Below, piece after piece: positions 56,379 through 64,000 of a stretch of 64,000 nucleotides of DNA (positions are counted from its first letter, which is position 1; each line of letters begins with the position of its first letter). Location of the stretch: the NCBI GenBank assembly GCA_000729835.1, contig JFHB01000045.1, positions 112,515 through 176,514 of the forward strand, given 5' to 3'. The translations under genes were made by a program, and so were the position numbers. The notes under the pieces were generated by a model that was not told the origin of the DNA, searched no databases, and saw nothing but the letters and a program-made list of their open reading frames with translations. This stretch comes from Atkinsonella hypoxylon (lineage: Eukaryota > Ascomycota > Sordariomycetes > Hypocreales > Clavicipitaceae).

Positions 56379-57180
56379 TCAGCAACTCCATGGCAGTCGC
56401 CGCTCGTCAGGGTCCCATGCCAACATTCGTCGGGTTAATCTCACAAATCCGACCTTTTCGTCGCCTATTAAAGCCTCGCCTTCCTCTTCGATCGAGTTTC
56501 TTTTTTTTTTTAGCCTCCCCTTGAACTTTCCGTCCTCGTCGAAATGCTTTTGTGCCTCATTACTTTTGTCAAGGAGGTGCTGAGGTGACGACCCTACGAG
56601 ATTGATCATACGATCCATGTGAGATGCAGACGATTCCCATGGACCCCAATGTTGTCGGTGAACAATAATTTCCCTTTAATAGCGGTCCATATCGTCAATC
56701 CCAGAACCCATGTCAACTATTCGATCCCAAGTTAGACCTAGCATAACCTCTGGGGCGCGACAGCGATCGGGCATAACGTGCGGGAAGTTGTATTTTTCCG
56801 AATTTACGCTTCGCCCAGGGCCACAAGTAAGAAGGGCAACATCCACTTCACTAGGTCTAGCGGCAGTGAACTATTGTTCCCGAACTTTCGAAGTTCTTCA
56901 AGGATCATTATCATTGGTTTGTAGACGAGAGAGACATTCCTGGAGACTTCCTGATGCTTCAGCGCGAAGGTTTTACGGGCAAGCCAAACGACGTACGCAC
57001 CTCCGCGCTCCTGAATTGAAGGGTCCTGCAGCTCTTGCCGGATATGTTGAAGAGCTGATATCTCTCGACCAGCCTGCTCTTGGTTGCTGGCATATACCTT
57101 GACAGCCACATATCGATAATCAATGAATGAGATCGCGACACAAGTATGAGGTCAAGGCACTGCCGTAGCCAAGTTCTGTG
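56379..57180 (-). pseudogene. SRPK-like protein kinase pseudogene lacking the catalytic loop
   Basis: Read leftward, the N-lobe starts with the glycine-loop remnant LGYGSALTSYLCRDL (about 57175-57131). After a frameshift it continues YVAVKVYASNQEQAGREISA and LQHIRQELQDPS (57109 on), then MIMILEELRKFGNNSSLPLD and WMLPFLLVALGEA. The sequence then jumps directly to CRAPEVMLGLTWDRIVDMGS (near 56740), MINLVGSSPQHLLDKS and RRMLAWDPDERR (ends 56379). The HRD catalytic loop and DFG segment that belong between are absent, and there are in-frame stops (TAA near 56665) and at least two shifts. SRPK-like kinases are expanded in several Hypocreales and often decay. Confidence 0.8.
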
Positions 57181-57365
57181 ATGACCTAATAGCGTTCTCG
57201 GATGACCTCACCGATTCGAGAGGAGTAGAATCAATCAGCCGTGTGCGGCAATAGAATTGATTTGCAGCGTACGGAATATAGTATTCACTACAGTAATCCC
57301 TTTGTGTTGGTCACGTGACTACACAATTTTCCATGCCACACCAAATGGTCGGTTAGACCCCCCTA

Positions 57366-57561
57366 GACCATGCGCCCCCCTCGTAACCTGACCTGACCTC
57401 CAACTAAGTGACCTCGCCTGACCATGAAAGATACCTCAGCTGACCATTCTAACCCTCACACCTAACCCCTAACCCTAATTCTAACCCTTATGCTCCTATG
57501 ATGGTCAGGCGAGGTCACTTAGTTGGAGGTCAGGTTAAGTTACAAGGGGAGGCGCATGGTC
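57366..57561. mobile_element. MITE-like element with ~60-bp terminal inverted repeats and telomere-like interior
   Basis: The left arm 57366-57424 and right arm 57501-57561 are inverted copies. The 35-bp inner part (ACCTGACCTCCAACTAAGTG to CCTGACCAT) is exact and the outer part has a few C/T differences and indels. The 76-bp middle contains degenerate CCCTAA units (TAACCCCTAACCCTAATTCT, TAACCCTTA). There is no coding capacity. Boundaries may extend slightly outward, and a target duplication is not clear. Confidence 0.75.
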
Positions 57562-58179
57562 GTTTCTAAACTCCACAGATGTCCGCGAAATAGCTATGAT
57601 ATATATACGACCAAGCTGTTGCCTTGGCACAATCTAACGGGATATTATAAGAGGAAGGAAAATCGTACAGAAAATGAAGATTAGATGAATAGTGTAGGTT
57701 ATTACATAAGTTTATAGCACACACTACGACTATAGGGTTAATATCATAATAATCTAGGTTTTAGCACAGACGGAGCTGGAGTCGCCTGTAGTAATCAACT
57801 TCAACAAACACTGTCTGGTCCTTTGTACGCATCCTGTGACATTATGTACACGTCCCGTTCTTATTTTCATTTTAGAGTCCGTTCCCTCCTACTGCATACC
57901 AATAAACATGAACGATACAGAAGCTCGTGAGAGTTTGTACGTGGTCAGATAACGCGTTCATTGGCAGCTGCGGGCAGCTGCCACGCGCACGGACCATGTA
58001 ATGATTTTTGATCAATCAACAACAAGTCACAAGACTGCAGTGCAGTTGTTCACATCTAGCTCAATCAACTTTTGCAATCCGCCGTAAAGCTTTCAAAAAT
58101 TGCACCATCAGCCGCTATCCATCTGAAGGAACATCAGTCGCTCGAGCACGCGAGAAGACGACACAAGCACCCGTTCGCG
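57562..58179. other. intergenic, COX16 upstream region
   Basis: An AT-rich part (57590-57770) passes into ordinary sequence. Nothing coding is seen. The frame leading into COX16 is open from 58072 but has no ATG before 58180. Confidence 0.6.
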
Positions 58180-58727
58180 ATGCCCACCTTCCAAAGTAAA
58201 AAGTTTCACGCCGCCGGCGACGCCAGCAAGATCGGCTCGCAATACCGTCGCCTCATGAGCAAGCATCCCTTTCTCATGTTCGGCCTACCATTCCTCACCG
58301 TTGTAATAGCCGGATCGTTCGTCCTCACTCCCGCAACGGCCGTCCGGTACGAGCGTCACGACCGCAAGGTGCGACAGATGACGAAGGAGGAAGAGCTGGG
58401 CGTGAGGCGAGCAGCACGCAAGGTGGACATGAAGGAAGAATACTACGTAAGTCGAACTATCGGCGCTCTCTTCTCGGCATCTCGGACGTCAATAAATTTT
58501 GCGAGATGACTATTTGCCATGAATGATGCCATGTACAAACTCTACTGCCAAAACATGCAAGGGATAATTTCTTTGTTCCCAAAATGGCATTTGATCTTCT
58601 CACAGAGGGAGAATCAACAGCTAATGGAGACTTTTGCACCGTGTAGCGATTAGCAGGACGCGATCTCGATGACTGGGAGCAAAAGCGTGTTGAGCGATTA
58701 CCCGGAGAAAGCGACGGCATCCTATGA
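58180..58727 (+). CDS. COX16: cytochrome c oxidase assembly protein Cox16
   Basis: Inner mitochondrial membrane protein for assembly of complex IV. Two exons, 58180-58446 and 58647-58727, give 115 aa. The single membrane helix is PFLMFGLPFLTVVIAGSFVL at about residues 30-49, followed by the family motif VRYERHDRKVRQMTKEEELG. Exon 2 gives RLAGRDLDDWEQKRVERLPG, the conserved C-terminus. The donor is GTAAGT directly after EEYY and the acceptor GTGTAG, with a 200-bp intron. It is the only conserved gene in the last 15 kb and lies between decayed elements. Confidence 0.93.
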
Positions 58728-59282
58728 TGCAACCAATGTTTGAACGGGCGGCGGCTTTTTCAGGGGCATGAAATCCTTGGGGTGCGTTTTTCTTTCCCCT
58801 CGCCTTTGACCAAACGGTCGTAGCCCTGGCTTACGTATTCATATCGATGCCAGCTCTTTTTCGAGATGACAGACAGTTACGAAGACGTCATTTGTGGACA
58901 GCGATTTCCGTCTAGGCAATTGCTGGTAACATCCCTTGCTTCGGGACCCAATCTCTAAAACGGGAGTCTGGCGATGAGAGGAACCAGAGAAACAGTAAAC
59001 AGCACGGGCGTTTCGAGATCATTCTGGCGCCTGCGGTGTTATTATTATTGGGGCAGGGGCATCCAACTACTTTACGCGGTGGAATAAACATATCGGGTAG
59101 GAATGGTGGTGAAGCACGACCTGGGTGCCTTAACCATGGGTCTGTCTTGGGCGATTTCAATTTGGGCGTCAAGGCATCGACGTGGCGTTTTGCTTTGACT
59201 TTTGCATTTCGCCTTGGGGGCCTTTCTATCTATGCTCATCATGCATGAAACAGGACATGGTCGATAAAATAGTTGAGAGCAT
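58728..59282. other. intergenic
   Basis: COX16 3' region and beyond. No coding frame, repeat or known site is supported. Confidence 0.6.
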
Positions 59283-59760
59283 ACTCCACTACCTGGGCGA
59301 GTTCCTCTTGTACTTCGATTAATGCTTCAACACCTATGGTTCCGGCTCCTGGCATTCGAATCTGGTTCCCTGGTGTAGAGATTCACATAAGGTCTAGTCG
59401 GTCAATGCTGGCTAGCACACTAGCGACAGTGCTCTTGACTCTAAATTTGTCGGCGAATCTAATAGCAAGCAGTACGGCCTGTAACGGAAGGCCACTGGGA
59501 GCGTCAAATGTAATCGTTGATTTACCTTTTTTAACCATGCCCTTATTGTAGTACACAGTCGCTGCTGTTTTACTGTTAGATTTACCAACAGATTTAGACG
59601 AGTTAACAGCACTATTGGTAGTGCGCTAGCTAGCATTAACTAACTAGACCATAATATACCTCTACGTTAGGGGACTAGATTCGAACGCTAGGAGCTAGAA
59701 CTATAGGTGTTGAAGCATTGACTGAAGTACAAGAGGAACTTGCCTAGGTAGTAGAGGATA
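59283..59760. mobile_element. long imperfect fold-back (inverted duplication) of a transposable-element-like sequence
   Basis: The left arm, about 59283-59495, and the right arm, about 59545-59760, are inverted copies at roughly 75-80 percent similarity by eye, with a short ~50-bp centre. The outer 90 bp are clearest (CCTCTTGTACTTC and GCTTCAACACCTAT; right arm AGGTGTTGAAGCATT and GAAGTACAAGAGGAAC). Both arms encode the same protein-like phrase, IGVEALxEVQEELA. The right arm is more A/T-changed and carries TAG where the left has CAG. It looks like an inverted copy of an old retroelement-type ORF. Confidence 0.65.
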
Positions 59761-60250
59761 TATCGGATGTGACTGAAGAGGTTAATAAAGTACACAAATT
59801 CGTTACCCTTATGTTGGATCTTGTTAGGAAATTCGTTCATCGCACTAAGCAGCACCTTAGTATATACGTCGAGTATAAATGTCCTTAGCTAGAAAATCGA
59901 CAAACTTTTATTAAGGGAAGCCGGAAGCGGCCTATCTAAGAAGGATTCTAAAGACATCTGGACCGCAATAACTGCTTTACAGAACCAACAGGATGAATCC
60001 CGCCAACTCAAGGAGCGAATTCAAGCAAGTTAAAGCTAATAACAACGCAAAAGAACAAGTAACTTAAAAGAAAAAAGGCGCTTAAGGATATAGCTGACTT
60101 GCAGCAGGCCAATAAGCGCTTGGAGAAGGAAGTTGGTTAGATTCGTACTGATATAACTAACATACGCATCTACTACACCGACTCCAACGGGGAGCCCAGG
60201 CACAGGCGGATTCGGAGGCCGAAGACGCGGTCGCAGCGGAAGTTTCACTG
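59680..60250 (+). pseudogene. decayed retroelement-like (gag-type?) ORF with multiple stops
   Basis: Continuing from the right arm, a frame reads IGVEALTEVQEELA, then (after TAG) VVEDISDVTEEVNKVHKFVT, LMLDLVRKFVHRTKQHLSIY and, after further stops and shifts, ALKDIADLQQANKRLEKEVG. The helical, charged style fits the N-terminal part of fungal retroelement gag proteins, but no zinc knuckle or reverse transcriptase is present, so the class is an inference. Stops are mostly TAG/TAA in positions expected from C-to-T change. Confidence 0.4.
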
Positions 60251-62151
60251 CAGTCAACAACCGTCTACCCTGCGTCACTTGGCTCGAGGGCTTCGCCTAC
60301 GCTAGCGCCGAAGTCGACGACGCCCAAGAAGAGACCGGCGGCACCAGAAAGTACACAGTACACTGGAAACGCCAACAAAGCGGCAGACACGAGCGGGAGC
60401 ATCCCGATGGGCCCATGGAAAGTTCGATCTCGGGAGTGCCTCTACATTTCCCAAGTCGAATGGGGTGGATGGTCAGCACATGGAGGATGTATGCGTAGCG
60501 TAACTGTAATTGGTATAAAGGTGATGCGTTGGCGTGAACTGGATGGATGTGTAAAAGCAAGGTCCCTTGCATAGCTAGTGTACCGGGTATGTCGTTGGGA
60601 AATGACCAAGACAAAGCGGTCATTTTTTGCAATGACAATGGAATGAACAAGCGTGGCATTACGTCAGTGGTCGAATGTGCAACACCGATCGGCGAGCGAT
60701 AGAAAAGGCATGTTTTTGGCGCCCGACCATGAGTTTCCCCCCCCTGGGCACGAATGACATATTGCGCCTGCGCCATATGAATGCCGGACATCAACACATC
60801 TTGGCCATGATTCTCGCTGTGAGATGACTTTTCCATAGTTCACCAAAGCGTATGACACGGAAGTCAAGCAGCCGAGGCACATCGGAGACTTCTTCGATCA
60901 AAGTCCCAAGACCGCTGTGCGAACCAATCAGCGGATGGGGCCGGGATAGGACGGATGGGCCGGGGTCATATTGCCTAAAGTGGCAATGTGCTCGTAGGCC
61001 GAGGCTGGTGATGTCTCGCGTTTCGAAAGAATGGCCTTCATCACGTTCTGCTGTATCGTTGAAGGGGGGCTTTCTGGTTTCGCATGGTGAAATTGGTGTT
61101 TCGCCGTACCAGGATGGCGTGACGTGGTTGACATGCTAGATCAGCAGAAGAACTGCTTTGTTGCAAAGGGGGGATTTCTTGACTTGGTCATGATTTCTGC
61201 TTCTGCGCACGCAAAGGCAAGTAAGTATTCCGTAGTTACTTTACTATGCTTCTCCAAGCTGATAGGGAAACTGGATAGGTAGGATCCACTCACATAGGCT
61301 TCTAGCGTATTCCGTAATCGGTTCAGTAACGCGAGGTTTCGCCAAAAGCGGGGTCTTCCTGGTCGGCATTCGGGGACTGCAAGATGATGCAGGAACTAAC
61401 TACCGTGCCGTAGAGAGAGAATACGGAGTATGCATGCATGGCTGGAAATCAAAAAGGTCCCTAGCACGCATCGGTCCCACGACGTATGACGTACCCGAGG
61501 CCCCTTTTCCTGCCAAGATGGTCGAGAGCTTCCGGAGCATGACTGAAGGCCGTTGGGACAAAGTTCAGCAAAGCAAATGTGGTGCTGACGGTTGGAGCGA
61601 CTAGATAGCTGGGTCGAAAGCTCCGTAGACGGGTCCCACGCAGAGATCGAGTCCAAATTGTCGACAACAGTGTGCTTCGTTGGGATGTCTTTTGTGCGCC
61701 ACTGCCCCGTTTCAGTAACGGTTTCCAATGGAATACATGTCCCATGTCTGCGCTTTGCACTTGGCGTTTCATCGCTCGGGAGAGCACCCCGAGAGCTCTA
61801 ATAGCCTTGTGGGGACCCCAAAAAAAAAAAAGGAGGAGCGGGTGGTGGGTGGCGCGCAGCCCGTCAGAATGTCTTTGGCAAGCCGGTCATCCACACACCC
61901 TTCACCTATCCTCTATGAAGTAATCCGTAGCTTGCTTTGCTTCTTGTATCATGGGACGCCAATGGCTGGCGCGGTGCACAGTAGGCCTGTGGCGCGCTGT
62001 GGCGCAGGGCCAACCTTGAAGCAGATTGCGTGGCGTCTAGCTGTGGCGTGGCGGGGCGGAATATAAGACTGGAGCACTGCAATTGAGCATTTTGACGACC
62101 CCACGCCGTTCTGACGAGTCTTGGACGCCTTTGCTATATGGATCATTGTAA

Positions 62152-62185
<34 letters not shown>

Positions 62186-63019
62186 TGAGTGCTATTGTCC
62201 ACTACGGTAAATGTGTTCCTGACCTATGACGCAGGGGCTAAATCTGTAGTTCTTCTAGTCATGTCAAGGCTGAAGGGTCCAGTTTTTTTTATTTTTTTAT
62301 TTTCTCTGAAACTTGCTCATCGGATGTGGACGACAAGGCACTTCCCGCCAATGCCACCCAAAGTTTCTTGGCTATGGGACTTGGAGTTTGCGAATGCGGT
62401 CATGATACAGAGTAGTCAAAAGTGGGATCAAAAAAGTCTGGCGATTGGCAAAAACGTGCTCAAGGCTACACTTTTCGGATCCGGCCTTATGGGGACAAAG
62501 ACGTGCGCAATGGTCTCTGCGAGCTTTGGGTAGTTAGTGCACGGTACCGTAGGTCGTGTGCGAAGTGCCTTACGCCGAGCCGAAGTGCCTGGCCGATGAC
62601 CTGTCGGCACGGAAGCGTAGATATCGGCACCAACGACGATCCTCCGAGGCTTGCTGCTAACTTAACTGTTACTAAGTGCTGAAGATGGGGAAAAGGTGGG
62701 ATGCGCGGTGGAGCTCTGGAAGCGAGGGCGCGCCGCACTGTTTCACGATGCCCGGTCCAATGACAATAGCTCCTGTTGTGGCGGGACGATGTGAACATTG
62801 AGTTTGGGGCTAATTGGGCGTATGAATCACGGGATGGATATAACGGTGGAGGCTGGCGAGTCAACGTCAAGCAAAAAGCGAGCAGCCACGTAAAACACGA
62901 ATGAACGTCGTGGCGTGGGAGGCAAAGCCAACGATGGGCATACACTCCGTACATACATACATACATACATCGTATCATTCTTACTTCATAGCATCGCCTC
63001 ACAAACTGTAATAAACAGC

Positions 63020-63100
63020 CCCACGATAGTCTCTCTTTCTTTCTCTCTCTCTCTTTTCTCTCTCTCTCTCTCTCAAAAAAAAAAACAAAAAAAAAAAAAA
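63020..63100. repeat. CT-rich microsatellite followed by A-runs
   Basis: A CT/TTTC array of about 55 bp immediately followed by A-runs of 10 and 15. Confidence 0.9.
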
Positions 63101-63526
63101 AGGTCAGGCACGCAAAACGGGAAAGAACGCCTCCTGCGCTACTGCAATGCAATGCAACGCAATGCCCACTGGACTGCAGTAAGTACCCGCCGTTGCCGCC
63201 CGGCTTTGAACGTAGATGCCAGATGCGCTGAACGATGGAGCTGCAGTCCGCGCTATACCCATAGTAGTTAGTGCCCTGAGCTGAGAATGCACTAGCGCTG
63301 TTTTGGCCTGGGGCTGGCAGGCGCTTAGGTTTTGTCAAGAGACGTCAAGATTCACGGGGTAGCCACCGGGAATAAAAGATAGTTAACTCTCGGATGTGTT
63401 GCCAGAAAGCTAGTTTACATGGGGAGGGAATTCTGTTGAGGCTTGTTTTTTTTTTTTCCTTTTCTTTGATGCACATCTCCTCCGGTGGATGGCATGGCTT
63501 GTGTTAAAAAGCCCATGATCGCACTG

Positions 63527-63555
63527 GGCTTGGCTTGGCTTGGCTTGGCTTGGCG
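63527..63555. repeat. (GGCTT)n pentamer microsatellite
   Basis: Five copies of GGCTT ending in a GGCGC variant. Confidence 0.9.
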
Positions 63556-64000
63556 CGGCTTTGGTTCAGCCCTCGGCTTTTGCGATAGTTGTGCTGTTAT
63601 ACTGATTTACATGGAGGGTGGATCTAACTATGTTTGGGGATGCTGAGGGGAAAAGTGAGCGCTGATAGCGACGGATTCCATCAGTCAGCAGAGCGACGCA
63701 GCGTTGCTGATGAGTCAGCATCTAGCTGATTAACCGGCATCTATCTCACCTCATCTACTTTCATCCCAGCTCTTGGTGTGATAGAACACGATAAATACAA
63801 ATGTACATGTACCTAACAAAGGCGACTGTCGAGAACAAGACTGATATCAGTAAATGGGAGACACCCCATGACATTTCTCAGCCTTGTGCGGTGACAATAA
63901 CTGACATTTCATCCATCTGGTTCCCATCTTCCCGCTCGGAGACTTGTTTCCAAACCGGGGTGCCAATCTGGCTTCCCCGAGAAAACCACCCCCCCCCCTC

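Larger units (their letters stand above)
60251..64000. other. 3.7-kb gene-poor region, microsatellites only
   Basis: No supported gene. It holds a TACGGAGTA 9-mer (61422-61430), runs of A (62155-62182) and T, an (ATAC)n array (62951-62970), a long CT array followed by A-runs (63020-63100), a (GGCTT)n array (63527-63555) and a terminal run of C. Long frames (60297-60836 minus; 62487-63338 minus) are low-complexity or motif-free. Confidence 0.55.

Noticed and set aside
57440..57490. CCCTAA repeats as a chromosome end
   Set aside because: The repeats are few, degenerate and enclosed by inverted arms with unique DNA and COX16 beyond, so they are interstitial.
60297..60836. 179-aa open frame on the minus strand with ATG
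   Set aside because: No recognisable domain and no homologous pattern; it lies next to a decayed element. I cannot support it as a gene.
62487..63338. 283-aa open frame on the minus strand
   Set aside because: Runs through T- and CT-microsatellites (Phe and Glu/Arg runs), shows no motif, and no start or splice structure supports it.
1..64000. CRISPR arrays, bacterial operons or prophage-like content
   Set aside because: Introns, eukaryotic gene families and gene spacing exclude a prokaryotic reading; no spacer-repeat arrays were seen.

Overview
The window looks like nuclear DNA of a filamentous ascomycete, most likely a Sordariomycete and probably Hypocreales. The reasons are single-copy eukaryotic housekeeping genes, introns of about 50-160 bp with CTAAC-like branch sites and GTAAGT/GTATGT donors, pyrimidine-rich leaders, many microsatellites, and AT-rich blocks that resemble RIP-mutated repeats. 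The genus is inferred from protein resemblance and is not proven. Gene models were joined by hand from reading frame, splice consensus and family knowledge, without transcript evidence.

Left part (0.5-24 kb): a well-kept block of eight genes in strictly alternating orientation. They are ceramide synthase (LAG1, -), Bax-inhibitor family protein (BXI1, +), Cdc11/AspA septin (-), Hsv2-type PROPPIN (+), the Ist3/RBMX2 splicing factor (-), dynein light intermediate chain (+), a SPATA20/DUF255 thioredoxin-like protein (-) and an RtcA-like RNA 3'-phosphate cyclase (+). Septin and dynein subunit serve polar growth and transport. LAG1, BXI1 and HSV2 serve membranes and stress or autophagy.

Middle part (24-49 kb): a gene-poor stretch (24.5-29.6 kb) with a four-helix membrane protein of unknown role, an orphan 195-aa ORF and a ~100-bp tandem duplication. 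A second conserved block follows: NUP53, IVY1, a leucine-rich-repeat protein, PLP2, RPS27, a Spd1/Dif1-type ribonucleotide reductase inhibitor with a PIP box, Gemin2, mitochondrial GatA (HER2), PRP38, a small membrane-anchored protein and ARG1. Four pairs here are divergent or nearly so over short intergenic stretches.

Right part (49-64 kb): an accessory, decayed island. It holds a frameshifted hypothetical gene, an intact cyanovirin-N homology (CVNH) gene bracketed by short direct repeats, a long AT-rich block, and a GH72 glucanosyltransferase pseudogene whose intron-like segment recurs nearby inside a 49-bp direct repeat. It also holds an intact small secreted 8-cysteine protein, an SRPK-like kinase pseudogene that lacks its catalytic loop, a ~196-bp MITE with telomere-like repeats between its inverted arms, and a ~480-bp fold-back attached to a decayed retroelement-like ORF. 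COX16 is the only conserved gene inside this island. The last 3.7 kb holds no gene I can support.

No rRNA, tRNA or CRISPR array could be supported. The most unusual features are the intron-like duplication at 52.6/53.3 kb, the telomere-repeat MITE, the fold-back element, the PIP-degron-like motif in the RNR inhibitor, the RtcA homologue without its catalytic histidine, and a recurring intergenic 9-mer TACGGAGTA.
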